A stretch of DNA of 64,000 nucleotides from Aerococcus tenax (GTDB lineage Bacteria > Bacillota > Bacilli > Lactobacillales > Aerococcaceae). The DNA lies in NCBI RefSeq assembly GCF_003286645.3, contig NZ_CP127382.2, positions 1,116,001 through 1,180,000 on the forward strand, written 5' to 3'. A program made the translations under genes and the position numbers. The notes below the pieces were generated by a model. The model saw nothing but the letters and a program-made list of their open reading frames with translations. It ran no database searches and was not told where the DNA came from. Position 1 is the stretch's first letter; the number at the start of each line of letters is the position of its first letter. This document shows, piece after piece, positions 8,114 to 17,242 of the stretch.

Positions 8114-9439
8114 TTATTTTGCATAACCTTTTATGATCTTTCCACGGTAACTACCATGTTGAATTTTCCACACCATAGTACCGATACCCGCTCCCAAAAG
8201 TGCCATAGTCACCCAGCCAAAACCTTGTGGGCCAAAGGGAACTATTCGAATAATGTCTTCGAAGATTTTAGGAGAAAAGTCTAATTGAATAAGCGCTTCA
8301 ACCACCGTATAGATACTGGTTAATAAGACTGCTCCCTTAGTCGTTCCGTCATTAGGAATATATTTTCTAAATAAACCGATTAAAGTAACAATGATTCCTA
8401 ATGGATAAGCAACTGCGAATAAGGGTTCACTCAATCCAACAATTCTCTCTACCCCGACTGTCCCTTGCACCACACAAAAAATACAAAAGACAAAAACGAT
8501 AAAAGTATAGGGATATTTCTGACGAGTAAGCTCCTGGGTAAAGTTTGCCACTGAAGCTAATAGTCCCGTAGCAGTTGTTAAACAAGCTAAGGTAATAGCG
8601 ATGGAGAGAATAATTTTTCCAGCGCCACCAATAGTTTGTTCAACAATGGCAATTAATAACTGGGTTCTTTCAATATCAGGGCTATAAATCGTTGACGCTG
8701 TAGCCCCCAGCCATAACAAGCTACCATAAATAAACAATAATAAGGCACTAGCTATAACAGATGCCCAGATAGTCATCCGCATCCCTGCTTGATGGTTATA
8801 TTTTTTATGTCTAATTGTCATAATCATGACACTAGAAAAGAGTAATCCAGTTATTAAATCCCCCATTTGATAACCTTCGGTAAAAGCCCAACCGAAGCTA
8901 TTATCGACTTGGGCAGCCGCCATATTGGGGCTGACTGGGTTAATCATACCAAAAATAATAATTCCAATGACCATTGCAATCAAAGCAGGGGTAAGATAGC
9001 GTCCAATCTTATCAACCACGCCCAATTGATCGACAGTGAGGAAGTAAACAACAGTAAAGAAAACAATTAAAACGACATAGTTAGGTAACCAAGGAAACAA
9101 GGAACGAAAACCTACTTCATAAGTCGTTGCACCAGTACGTGGGATTAAAATAAATAAGGCAATTAAATACATGGTAATGCAGTTAAAAATCTTATAAAAC
9201 CAGGGAGCAATTGGTTCGGAAACTGCTTTTACCGATCCTCCACCTTTAACAATAGCTATCATTGATAAGACCGGCACTAATATCGCGGTTAAAGCCAAAC
9301 CAATAACACTGGCAGACCAATTTTCTCCTACAATAATTCCCATATATGGAGGGAAAACCAAATTACCTGCTCCAAAAAAAGTAGCAAACAAGGTAAAACC
9401 AACCACGATCGTATCTACAATAAAGCGCCTATTTTTCAT
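8114..9439 (-). CDS. brnQ: BrnQ-type branched-chain amino acid:cation symporter
   Basis: This 441-residue polytopic protein belongs to the LIVCS family, which imports leucine, isoleucine and valine with Na+ or H+. The family opening is clear: TLFATFFGAGNLVFPPYMG at about 15-33, followed by about twelve hydrophobic segments and the conserved GLLASVANFTQELT region near 290. The gene is monocistronic, with a terminator behind it and a 790-base gap in front. No T-box core was found in that gap, so leucine or valine T-box control is not supported. Confidence 0.92.
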   Translation of the reverse strand: MKNRRFIVDTIVVGFTLFATFFGAGNLVFPPYMGIIVGENWSASVIGLALTAILVPVLSMIAIVKGGGSVKAVSEPIAPWFYKIFNCITMYLIALFILIPRTGATTYEVGFRSLFPWLPNYVVLIVFFTVVYFLTVDQLGVVDKIGRYLTPALIAMVIGIIIFGMINPVSPNMAAAQVDNSFGWAFTEGYQMGDLITGLLFSSVMIMTIRHKKYNHQAGMRMTIWASVIASALLLFIYGSLLWLGATASTIYSPDIERTQLLIAIVEQTIGGAGKIILSIAITLACLTTATGLLASVANFTQELTRQKYPYTFIVFVFCIFCVVQGTVGVERIVGLSEPLFAVAYPLGIIVTLIGLFRKYIPNDGTTKGAVLLTSIYTVVEALIQLDFSPKIFEDIIRIVPFGPQGFGWVTMALLGAGIGTMVWKIQHGSYRGKIIKGYAK

Positions 9440-9809
9440 AAAACCAAACCTTTCAGTATAAGTATAGGGCTGATCGTCAACTCATATAAAGTTGTCAAAA
9501 GAAGAACGATTAAAAGCATTATTCGCCTACTAAAGGCTGATTTAAGAGCAAAATTTAACATATCGATTTGCCCCAGGTCGCTTTAAAAGTTCCCTATATC
9601 TATTAGTATTTTTATTTCATGTGAAATTTATAATACGCTATTTATTGTGAAATAATAAAGATTTGCGCCTTTTATAAGCAGATATTATCTATCATAAAAT
9701 CTGCATCTCAGCGCCCATAAAATCGTTATTCACAGATTAAATATTGACATCTAAAGTTGTTTTTCACATAAATTAATTAGGCTAAATCCCCAATTTACCA
9801 ATAGGAAAA
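9440..9809. other. Non-coding upstream region of brnQ
   Basis: This AT-rich stretch has no convincing reading frame on either strand. Near its left end the minus strand has TTGACA and TTGACG elements about 35-55 bases before brnQ, with TATACT-like sequence after them, so a promoter lies there, but the spacing is not ideal. The rest shows no T-box core, no clear riboswitch and no strong inverted repeat. Confidence 0.5.
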
Positions 9810-9864
9810 GCGACTTCTTCTTATAAAGAAGTCGCCTTCAACAACTTATTCTATTATTATACCA
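9810..9864 (-). promoter_or_regulatory. Extended -10 promoter followed at once by a terminator hairpin
   Basis: On the minus strand TGGTATAAT (9864-9856) is an extended -10 element. About 14 bases after the expected start, GCGACTTCTT / AAGAAGTCGC (9810-9835) forms a 10-bp hairpin followed by TTTT. Transcription from this promoter would end after about 45 nt unless it reads through towards brnQ 370 bases away. It may be an attenuator, a very short RNA, or a coincidental bidirectional terminator. Confidence 0.4.
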
Positions 9865-9941
9865 TTTTTGCTAAGTAGCGAAATATTTTTATTTAATTAT
9901 TTTATATACAATAAAACAAGGATGTGAGGAAGGATCAGGGA

Positions 9942-10187
9942 GTGCGATTCCTTGGAAAAAAAGATGAAAAGATCAGCTTGCTGATCGTTCAACTTTTCTG
10001 AAAGGACATCCCCTCCCCCTTCCGAACTCAACTAAAAGAATTTGGGAGCGCCACTAAGGACTTGAATGACAAGGCAAGTGATTACCTAACTGATAGACAA
10101 TTTGAACAGCTATCGTTAAAGATCAACTCTTTAAAAGATATTTCAGTCAGCCTTTTGACAGGCTTTACTTCGAATGCGCATAAATAA
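9942..10187 (+). pseudogene. Possible broken small gene with an in-frame TGA
   Basis: From a GTG at 9942, preceded by GGAAGGATCAGG, a frame reads 19 codons (VRFLGKKDEKISLLIVQLF), meets TGA at 9999, then stays open for 61 more codons to TAA at 10185. The second part is hydrophilic and helical (KDLNDKASDYLTDRQFEQL...). One frame on both sides of the stop suggests a nonsense-mutated gene of about 81 residues. I do not recognise the family. A chance open frame in AT-rich DNA is the alternative. Confidence 0.35.
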
Positions 10188-10218
10188 AAGGAGGCTAGAT
10201 CTCTCGTCCAGTCTCCTT
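10188..10218 (-). terminator. Terminator of greA
   Basis: AAGGAGGCT pairs with AGTCTCCTT (one G-T-type mismatch), and TTTTATTT follows on the minus strand. It lies 13 bases beyond the greA stop. Confidence 0.7.
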
Positions 10219-10230
10219 CAATTAACTTTA

Positions 10231-10710
10231 TTAAGCAGTTTCTACTGCGAGTATTCTAACACTGAAAGCCCCGCCTGGAGTTTCAATTTCCACTTCATCG
10301 CCAACTTTTTTGCCAATTAAAGCATTTGCTATTGGTGACTCATTTGAAATTTTACCACCAAGAGGATCTGCTTCAGCTTTACCGACAATTTCGTATTCTT
10401 CCTCTTCACCATCAGGAAGCTCTTGAAATTTAACCCGTTTACCAATGCTTACCGTATCCTTACCTAAGGCATCAGGGTCAACAATTTCAGCATAACGGAT
10501 CATATTTTCGATTTTAGCAATTTGACTTTCCAAAATGGATTGTTCATTTTTAGCGGATTCATATTCTGAATTTTCTGATAAGTCCCCAAATGAACGAGCA
10601 ACCTTGATTCGGCTAATCACTTCAGGGCGTTTATTTAATTTTAAATCTTCTAATTCCGCTTCTAAACGTTCCTTACCTTCTACGGTCATTGGGAAAGTTT
10701 GTTCTGACAT
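10231..10710 (-). CDS. greA: Transcript cleavage factor GreA
   Basis: GreA rescues backtracked RNA polymerase by inserting a coiled coil into the secondary channel and stimulating RNA cleavage. The 159-residue protein has the N-terminal coiled coil (about 10-75) with the acidic tip and the signature [16 protein letters not shown], then the C-terminal FKBP-like domain ([13 protein letters not shown]). Length is standard. It follows mltG on the same strand with an 82-base gap and no clear terminator, so the two may share a transcript, an arrangement common in Firmicutes. Confidence 0.95.
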   Translation of the reverse strand: MSEQTFPMTVEGKERLEAELEDLKLNKRPEVISRIKVARSFGDLSENSEYESAKNEQSILESQIAKIENMIRYAEIVDPDALGKDTVSIGKRVKFQELPDGEEEEYEIVGKAEADPLGGKISNESPIANALIGKKVGDEVEIETPGGAFSVRILAVETA

Positions 10711-10792
10711 CTAACATTCTCCTAACACATACGATTAAAATATACAAAATAATACCATATTACTAACTTTTTAGCAATGTAAATATGGCTTT

Positions 10793-11935
10793 TTATTGTT
10801 CTTGAAGCTTGGCATCCTCTGGACTAACGTATTCTTGGACTAATTGATCATGTTCTTCGTAAGTTTTTGAGAAATAGACATTCCCAGTGCTTAAATCAGC
10901 TACAAAATACATATAATCATTAGGGGTTGGGTTTAAGGCCGCTTGAATAGCACTCTCACTTGGGTTATTAAAGGGACCAGGTCCTAAACCAGTATTTTGG
11001 TAGAGATTATATGGCGAATCAATCATGGTATCTTCGATAGTCACATAGGTAGAATGCTCATTATGGGCATAATTCAAGGTAATATCCGATTGTAGGGGCA
11101 TATTCTCGGCTAAACGGTTATAGAAGACTCCTGATACCATTTTACGATCTTCGTCAGTAGAAGCTTCTTTCTCAATAATTGAAGCCAGGGTTAAGATTTC
11201 ATGCCAGGAAAGTCTCTGTTGTTTTAAAGTGTCACTATACTTTTGTCGAATAGTCTCACTAGCTGCCAGCATTTTGTCGACAAAACTTTCTACGGTATCG
11301 GATTGAGTTAATTCATAGGTGGCCGGGAAAAGGTAACCTTCCAAGGGATAGCGTAATTGGTCATTATTCACCACATCTTTGAGTAATTCTGGGTACTTAG
11401 CCGCTTCTTCTGCCAATAAGTCCTCCGAATTAATCCGCTTCAAGGCTTCTTCCTGAGTAATTCCAAAATAATCTGCCATCACTTGAGCAATTTCTTCAAC
11501 ATTCATGCCCTCTTTGACTAAGACCGCTTGGGTAGCCGGACCTTGGGCATGTGAGAGTTGATTCATGACTTCACCAAAGCCAGACGAGGTTTTCAATTGA
11601 TAGCTTCCTGCTTGAATTGGATCATGATTGGATAGACGGAGGTAGATCTTAAAGAGGCTTTCATTAAAAATGACATCATTTTCTTTAAGAATATGAGCAA
11701 TTTGACTAGTACTTGCTCCCTGAGGAATGGTCCCTTGGGTTTCTTTTTCCTCTCCAAAACCACCAGTAGCTACTAAGGTTCCCATTAGTAGAGCAAAGAC
11801 AATACAGATAAGGAGCAAAGTAATAATAATCCAGCGGATAATCCGATTAGCCTGAACATTTTCTTGTTCTTCTAAAGCATTGACCCTAGCCTGGTCTCGC
11901 TTTACTCTTTTTTTCTTTTCTTCATCATTAAACAT
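10793..11935 (-). CDS. mltG: MltG, endolytic peptidoglycan transglycosylase (YceG-like)
   Basis: MltG is a membrane-anchored lytic transglycosylase that cuts nascent glycan strands and limits their length at the elongation machinery. Residues 1-35 are a charged cytoplasmic tail, about 36-59 a single transmembrane helix, then a LysM-like subdomain and the YceG catalytic domain with ASIIEKEAS carrying the catalytic glutamate, and GVFYNRL downstream. The 380 residues suit a Lactobacillales MltG. It lies upstream of greA. Confidence 0.92.
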   Translation of the reverse strand: MFNDEEKKKRVKRDQARVNALEEQENVQANRIIRWIIITLLLICIVFALLMGTLVATGGFGEEKETQGTIPQGASTSQIAHILKENDVIFNESLFKIYLRLSNHDPIQAGSYQLKTSSGFGEVMNQLSHAQGPATQAVLVKEGMNVEEIAQVMADYFGITQEEALKRINSEDLLAEEAAKYPELLKDVVNNDQLRYPLEGYLFPATYELTQSDTVESFVDKMLAASETIRQKYSDTLKQQRLSWHEILTLASIIEKEASTDEDRKMVSGVFYNRLAENMPLQSDITLNYAHNEHSTYVTIEDTMIDSPYNLYQNTGLGPGPFNNPSESAIQAALNPTPNDYMYFVADLSTGNVYFSKTYEEHDQLVQEYVSPEDAKLQEQ

Positions 11936-12079
11936 CGTGCTTCCTCATTTCATAATAAAAAGACTCTGCTTTGAACAAAATAAGCTATTATGCATTTTAC
12001 TGATAAAGATGCTATTTGTAAACTTAGAGCCGAAAATTTAACCAGAATGAAACATTTATCCTATCATCACATAAAAAGA

Positions 12080-12117
12080 GGCGGTGACCAAGGTCACAGC
12101 CCCGTATGTCAACCGCC
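12080..12117 (-). terminator. Second hairpin downstream of the alaS operon
   Basis: GGCGGT on the left pairs with ACCGCC on the right, and the minus strand then reads CTCTTTTT. It lies beyond a first terminator, so together they form a tandem stop between the alaS-yrzB operon and mltG. Confidence 0.6.
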
Positions 12118-12127
12118 ACTAACAATA

Positions 12128-12160
12128 AAAGAGAATATGACCTCATATCATATTCTCTTT
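12128..12160 (-). terminator. Terminator of the alaS-ireB-ruvX-yrzB operon
   Basis: GAGAATATGA and TCATATTCTC form a perfect 10-bp stem, extended by A-T pairs, with a T-rich tail on the minus strand. It starts about ten bases beyond the yrzB stop. Confidence 0.75.
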
Positions 12161-12167
12161 CCTTGGC

Positions 12168-12464
12168 TTATTGATTTAAGTTTGGGTCTTGAACGAAAGT
12201 ATTAAATACTTCCTCTACCATATCCCATTCTTCTTCACTTTCAATTGGCAATAAGCTACCTTCTCCGTCTTCGCCCTCTTCATAGGCATAGGCTTCGATA
12301 TTTAACTCTTCGCCTTCCTCTTCGGCTGGGTAAACTAAGACGTAAGATTTATTCAGATCTTTCGAATCGAAACTAAATAAAATTTTATATAAACGCTCAT
12401 TACCTTCTTCATCATATAAAGTAATTAAATTATCTAAATCTTCAGCCATACAATGCTCCTTCAT
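12168..12464 (-). CDS. yrzB: DUF1292 family protein (YrzB-like)
   Basis: This 98-residue, very acidic protein belongs to the DUF1292 family, always found beside ireB and ruvX in Firmicutes; its role is unknown. The family core is visible in [22 protein letters not shown] and [21 protein letters not shown], ending with [12 protein letters not shown]. It starts one base after the ruvX stop, so it is the last gene of the alaS operon. Confidence 0.88.
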   Translation of the reverse strand: MKEHCMAEDLDNLITLYDEEGNERLYKILFSFDSKDLNKSYVLVYPAEEEGEELNIEAYAYEEGEDGEGSLLPIESEEEWDMVEEVFNTFVQDPNLNQ

Positions 12465-12465
12465 A

Positions 12466-12888
12466 CTAATGTGAATGACTATCTAAATAGTTCTGTAAAA
12501 TGAGAACAGCAGCTAACTTATCGATCACCTTTTTACGTTTCTTTCGGCTCACATCTGCCGCCTCAATCAGAAAACGTTCCGATTGCTGGGTAGTTAACCG
12601 TTCATCCTGATAAAAAACTGGTAAGTCGAATAATTCAATAGCCATATCGCCATAATGACGCGATGCTTCAGCTCGAGGGCCTTCTGTGTTATTCATATTT
12701 TTAGGCAATCCAATAACAAGCTTTTCTACTTGATAAGCTTCAATTAATTGCCTTAGGCGTGAAAAACCGAATTCCCCTGCCTCTTCGTCAATTTTAATGG
12801 TTTCGATTCCTTGGGCAGTCCAGCCAAAAGGGTCACTTATGGCTACGCCAACCGTTTTAGAACCCACATCCAAACCCATAATACGCAT
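12466..12888 (-). CDS. ruvX: RuvX (YqgF), pre-16S rRNA nuclease / Holliday-junction resolvase-like
   Basis: YqgF-family RNase H-fold nucleases act in 16S rRNA 5'-end maturation in bacteria, although they were first named as putative resolvases. The 140-residue protein shows [15 protein letters not shown] (first acidic residue), [22 protein letters not shown] and the final [14 protein letters not shown] with the last acidic residue. It is three bases downstream of ireB. Confidence 0.92.
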   Translation of the reverse strand: MRIMGLDVGSKTVGVAISDPFGWTAQGIETIKIDEEAGEFGFSRLRQLIEAYQVEKLVIGLPKNMNNTEGPRAEASRHYGDMAIELFDLPVFYQDERLTTQQSERFLIEAADVSRKKRKKVIDKLAAVLILQNYLDSHSH

Positions 12889-12890
12889 GC

Positions 12891-13154
12891 TTATTCTCGA
12901 CCACTTTGCTTCATATAGCTTTTAACAAGTTCTTCTAATAACTCATCGCGTTCATGGTAACGAATAAGATTTCTAGCTTGATTGTGACGTGGGATATACG
13001 CAGGATCGCCAGATAATAAATATCCTACAATTTGATTGATTGGATTGTAGCCCTTGCTTACTAGGGCGTCGTAAACTATTTCAAGTGTCTCTTTTACATC
13101 TTTTTCTTTACTTTCATCGAAGCGAAAGAGTACTGTTTCATCTTTTCCACTCAT
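12891..13154 (-). CDS. ireB: IreB family regulatory phosphoprotein
   Basis: The 87-residue UPF0297 protein matches IreB, the substrate of the Ser/Thr kinase IreK that tunes cephalosporin resistance in enterococci. The family-typical [43 protein letters not shown] region is present here in several conserved blocks, and the Thr-rich N-terminus (DETVLF) could hold the phosphosites. It sits between alaS and ruvX, the standard context. Confidence 0.92.
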   Translation of the reverse strand: MSGKDETVLFRFDESKEKDVKETLEIVYDALVSKGYNPINQIVGYLLSGDPAYIPRHNQARNLIRYHERDELLEELVKSYMKQSGRE

Positions 13155-13216
13155 TTAGACACCTCCACATCATTTTGAATCTATTGTAACGAAAAATCTA
13201 GCGACTAACAAGCACT

Positions 13217-15868
13217 TTATTTATTCAGAACTTCCTCTAAAGCCTTAAGCGCATCAGGGATACCAGCTGGGTTCTTACCACCTGCTTGGGCAAGTTCAGG
13301 ACGACCGCCCCCGCCACCATTAATATATGGAGCAAGTTCCTTAATGATGTCACCAGCTTTTAAGCCTTCTTTAACCTTGTCAGCTGAAACAGCAACTAAC
13401 ATGTTGGCTTTATCACCGTTAGCTGTAGCGAGAACGAGGACATCTGAATAGTTATTTTGTTTCCATTCGTCACTAATTGCTCGCAAGTCATCCATAGTTT
13501 TATGGTCAAGTTCTTCAGCAATGTAGCGTACCCCGTTACTTTCTTTAACGGCATCAAATATTTGACTAGCAGCCATTTGGTTAGCCTTAGCATGGAGAGA
13601 TTCTACTTCAGATTCTAGGCTCTTGCGTTCACCTTCCAATTGTTGGAGACGGTGTGGTAAATCTTCCGCTTTCTTAACCTTCAAATCATCGCGAACTTGG
13701 TTTAAGAGACCTAATTTAGCTTCATAGTATTCATAAGCAGCTTTTGAAGTCAAGGCTTCAATCCGGCGTACTCCAGAACCAATCCCTGATTCGGAAATAA
13801 TCTTAAATAGGCCAATGAATCCGGTATTCTTAACGTGGGTCCCACCACAAAGTTCCATGGACCAGTCATCAATATTAATCACACGAATTTCATCATGGAG
13901 TTTAAGGTATTTTTCACCGAAGAGCGCGATGGCCCCATGTTCCTTAGCCGCCTTAACTGTGGTAAAGATGGTTTCAACCGGGATTTGTTCCCAAATTTTT
14001 TCATTAACTCGTCTTTCAACTTCTTCAAGTTGTTCTGGACTCACTTGTCCAAAATAAGTGAAGTCAAAGCGGAGATAATGGTCATCAAGTAAAGACCCCG
14101 CTTGGTTAACTTGTTCACCTAAGACATCTTTTAAGACCCGGTGTAATAAGTGAGTAGCGGTGTGATTATTACGGATTAAGCGACGACGAGCGCTGTCCAC
14201 TTCTAAGCGAACTTCTTGGCCCACACTAATCGGTTGAACGGTGTCAATATAATGTAAGTTTTGGTCATTAGGAGCGTGTTTAGTATCACGGATATAACCT
14301 AATAATTCGCCATCCAAATTGTAAAGCTTACCTGAGTCACCAACTTGTCCACCACGTTCACCGTAGAATGGTGTTTTTTCAGCAATGAAATAGGCCTTGC
14401 TATTGGCTGGTGCTTCCTGGCTGATTTCATCTTGGTAAACAATGGCATTAATCTTGGTTTCAGTAACATCTTCTTCATAACCGGTAAAATGAGAAGGCAC
14501 ATCAATTTCACCGAGCACTGTTGATTGAACCGCTAAGCCACCTTGGTCTTTTCTAGCCGCACGTGCCCGTTCCTTTTGTTCCTCCATGGCCTGATTAAAG
14601 CCATCAATATCAACAGAAAAACCTTTTTCAGCCAGGTATTCCTCAGTCAGTTCTAATGGGAAACCATAAGTGTCGTATAATTTAAAGGCGGATTGGCCGT
14701 CAAGTGAATTTTCACCAGATTCTTCCAATTCAGCGATTTTGTTTTTAATAATATTTTCACCGTCAGCGATGGTTTCTTGGAAACGTTTTTCCTCACGATC
14801 AACGACTTCTTGAATAATGGCCTCTTTTTCTTTTAATTCTGGATAGTGTTTTTCCATCTTATCTGCCACAATTGGGACCAATTTGGCCAAGAAACTTCCT
14901 TGGATGCCCAAACGACGACCGTACATCACGCTACGACGGATTAAACGACGTAAAATATAGCCCCGGCCTTCATTTGATGGTAAGGCATTATCACCAACTG
15001 CAAAACTAACGGCGCGGATATGGTCAGCAATAACCTTCATTGCGGTATCAGTTTCCTTGCTTTCCCCATATTTTTTACCATCAGATAATTTTTCAACTTC
15101 TTTAATCAGTGGGAATAAGAGGTCGGTTTCGAAGTTTGTTGGGGTTTCTTGTAAAACAGAGGCAATCCGTTCCAGTCCCATCCCAGTATCCACGTTATGT
15201 TGTTTTAATTTTTCATAGCTACCATCGGGCATGTGGTTAAATTCAGAGAAAACGATGTTCCAGATTTCTAGATAACGTTCATTTTCTCCCCCAGGAAACA
15301 TTTCTGGGTCATCATCGTCGAGATCTTGATAAGCTTTCCCCCGGTCAAAGAAAATTTCCGTATCAGGACCACAAGGACCGGCACCTAAATCCCAAAAGTT
15401 ATCTTTTAAAGAAACAAAGTGATCTTCTGATAAACCAGTCACCTTTTGCCATAATCCATGGGAGACATCGTCATCAGGATAGTAGGTCATATAGAGTAGT
15501 TCGGGATCCAGTCCTAGCCATTTTTCATCAGTTAAGAATTCCCAAGCCCAAGGAATAACCTCTTCTTTAAAGTAATCCCCTACTGACCAGTTACCGAGCA
15601 TTTCAAAGAAGGTTTGGTGGCGAGCGGTAACTCCAACATTTTCAATATCGTTAGTCCGAATACATTTTTGCGCATTAGCAATTCTTGGATTTTCCGGCAC
15701 TTCTGACCCATCTAAGTAATGTTTTAGGGCAGCAACCCCGGAGTTCATCCAAAGTAAAGTAGGATCGTTGTCTGGAACTAAGGAAGCACTAGGGTAAATA
15801 TCATGTCCCTTGCCCTTCCAAAAATCCATCCACATTTGACGTATTTCTTCACCCGTTAATTTCTTCAT
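13217..15868 (-). CDS. alaS: Alanyl-tRNA synthetase
   Basis: AlaS charges tRNA-Ala and edits mischarged Ser and Gly. Its 883 residues are full length: class II catalytic domain with motif 1 near the N-terminus (EIRQMWMDFWKGKGH), motif 3 in GRGYILRRLIRR, editing domain zinc ligands HTATHLLH and CGGTHV, and C-Ala/DHHA1 region ending GGGGGRPELAQAGG. Downstream genes ireB, ruvX and yrzB form its operon. An alanine T-box leader lies directly upstream. Confidence 0.97.
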   Translation of the reverse strand: MKKLTGEEIRQMWMDFWKGKGHDIYPSASLVPDNDPTLLWMNSGVAALKHYLDGSEVPENPRIANAQKCIRTNDIENVGVTARHQTFFEMLGNWSVGDYFKEEVIPWAWEFLTDEKWLGLDPELLYMTYYPDDDVSHGLWQKVTGLSEDHFVSLKDNFWDLGAGPCGPDTEIFFDRGKAYQDLDDDDPEMFPGGENERYLEIWNIVFSEFNHMPDGSYEKLKQHNVDTGMGLERIASVLQETPTNFETDLLFPLIKEVEKLSDGKKYGESKETDTAMKVIADHIRAVSFAVGDNALPSNEGRGYILRRLIRRSVMYGRRLGIQGSFLAKLVPIVADKMEKHYPELKEKEAIIQEVVDREEKRFQETIADGENIIKNKIAELEESGENSLDGQSAFKLYDTYGFPLELTEEYLAEKGFSVDIDGFNQAMEEQKERARAARKDQGGLAVQSTVLGEIDVPSHFTGYEEDVTETKINAIVYQDEISQEAPANSKAYFIAEKTPFYGERGGQVGDSGKLYNLDGELLGYIRDTKHAPNDQNLHYIDTVQPISVGQEVRLEVDSARRRLIRNNHTATHLLHRVLKDVLGEQVNQAGSLLDDHYLRFDFTYFGQVSPEQLEEVERRVNEKIWEQIPVETIFTTVKAAKEHGAIALFGEKYLKLHDEIRVINIDDWSMELCGGTHVKNTGFIGLFKIISESGIGSGVRRIEALTSKAAYEYYEAKLGLLNQVRDDLKVKKAEDLPHRLQQLEGERKSLESEVESLHAKANQMAASQIFDAVKESNGVRYIAEELDHKTMDDLRAISDEWKQNNYSDVLVLATANGDKANMLVAVSADKVKEGLKAGDIIKELAPYINGGGGGRPELAQAGGKNPAGIPDALKALEEVLNK

Positions 15869-15889
15869 GATATGTTAAAACCTCCTATA

Positions 15890-16157
15890 AAATAAAAAAG
15901 CACCTTGATGTTATTAGATGAGGGCGCCGTAGCACGGTACCACCTCATTTATAACATCAACGTGCGATATTATGTCTTCATTAAAATACTGGATAACGCG
16001 AGTAGCGGCAAATTTTCATTTGCATTGTCAAAAGGGAGCATTTCTATTACTGAGTGCTTTCACCAGAGCTGCACTCTCTCTATCAACTAAATAGAAACAT
16101 GGCCTTTTCAATCATTTAAGCGAATTTATTATACGCTTTTTAATTTTCATTTGTCAA
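15890..16157 (-). promoter_or_regulatory. Alanine T-box riboswitch and promoter of alaS
   Basis: On the minus strand TTGACA (16157-16152), an 18-base spacer and TATAAT (16133-16128) drive a leader of about 250 nt. It contains the GGTGAAAGC distal-loop motif of stem I, then GAAAT-GCT-CCC, where GCT fits an alanine specifier codon, then the T-box core GAGGTGGTACCGTGC at 15946-15932. The terminator pairs GCACGTTGATGTTAT (15965-15951) with ATAACATCAAGGTGC (15914-15900) and ends in TTTTTTATTT. Uncharged tRNA-Ala should favour the antiterminator and alaS expression. Confidence 0.93.
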
Positions 16158-16186
16158 CTATTAATGATTCCTAGCGAATAAGAAAA

Positions 16187-17005
16187 CTAGTCTACATAGG
16201 AAGTTTCTTTATCTCCTAACCAGGAATAGACATAGCCAATGACAAAGCCACCACCAACAAGATTACCTAAGAAAGTAAAGACAAAGTTCTTAAGCACATT
16301 AGCCAAGGTCATCCCGTCAACAGGGCCTCCATTGGAGAAGAAAGCTAATGGGAAGGAAACAAAGTTAGCAATCACGTGTTCATAACCTAAGAAGGCAAAA
16401 ATAAAAATAATAAAGATAATCGCATAAACCCGTCCATCTGCGTTGACCATCCGATTGCTAGCAACCACAGCACTATTAACGATAATATTAGCTAAAATCC
16501 CCTCAATAAAAATTGTAAGCGCTGATTTAACAAATTTTCCTGAAACTGCTGTAAATAAATAATGATCAGCAGGTAAATCTTGGAAAATCGTGGTTCTTGA
16601 AAAAATATAAGCACAAACAAGGCCACCAATAAAATTAAATAAAACACAAACCATTAAAATCGTAAAAGCCTTTTGCCAGCTGATATATTTTTTTCGTGCT
16701 CCAACTACCAAAAAGTTCATATTAGCAGTCGCTAATTCACCATTCATATAAATAATAAGTACCAATGACCATGCAAAAAAGAAGGCAAAAGTAAATTTAC
16801 CTAAGCCTGGGGCTACTAAATTCGTTTGTTGGGCGGTCATCATAGCGATTGCTGTCCCAAAAGTTAAGAATAAAGTGGCGTATACACTCCTTAGCGCGTA
16901 TCTCCAAAAACTTTTATCAAATAGTTCTGTCTTCTTCTCTACATTATCAAAAGTTAAAGGGCCTAGAATTCCTTTCTCAGGGCGCTTGCCATTAATATAA
17001 GCCAT
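16187..17005 (-). CDS. Formate/nitrite transporter (FNT) family channel
   Basis: FNT proteins are pentameric channels for formate, nitrite, lactate or hydrosulfide. The 272-residue product has about six hydrophobic segments with family motifs: LFLTFGTAIAMM, ANIIVNSAVVASN (the broken third-helix asparagine region), GYEHVIANFVSFPLAFF (the central conserved histidine) and FLGNLVGGGFVIGYVY. In a mixed-acid/lactic fermenter a FocA-like formate role is most likely. It appears monocistronic, and the substrate is inferred. Confidence 0.88.
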   Translation of the reverse strand: MAYINGKRPEKGILGPLTFDNVEKKTELFDKSFWRYALRSVYATLFLTFGTAIAMMTAQQTNLVAPGLGKFTFAFFFAWSLVLIIYMNGELATANMNFLVVGARKKYISWQKAFTILMVCVLFNFIGGLVCAYIFSRTTIFQDLPADHYLFTAVSGKFVKSALTIFIEGILANIIVNSAVVASNRMVNADGRVYAIIFIIFIFAFLGYEHVIANFVSFPLAFFSNGGPVDGMTLANVLKNFVFTFLGNLVGGGFVIGYVYSWLGDKETSYVD

Positions 17006-17242
17006 TGCCGTCAGTCCTTTCTAAATGAGCTAAATTTCTAGCCTAACTAAATAAATCCAATACTCACATTTTATCGATATTTTAAGAAATAAACAAGATT
17101 TTTGCAATATTTGAATAAATTTATTAGTTTTTATAAACTCAGGATCAGCAAATTTAGCTTCTATCTGCTTTAACTAGGCTTTTTCGGCTACTTTTTGCAC
17201 GTGGGTAGTAAAAGAGAAAAAATAAACGGCTGATTTCATTTC

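Noticed and set aside
9440-9860. T-box or leucine-responsive leader before brnQ
   Set aside because: No T-box core, specifier loop or matching antiterminator was found on the minus strand; only one short hairpin is present.
9999-10001. TGA read as selenocysteine in the 9942-10187 frame
   Set aside because: No SECIS-type hairpin follows directly, no selenium genes are in view, and there is no flanking redox motif; a nonsense mutation or chance frame is simpler.
13815-14092. Plus-strand open frames inside alaS
   Set aside because: They overlap an intact, motif-complete alaS, lack start signals and give low-complexity products.
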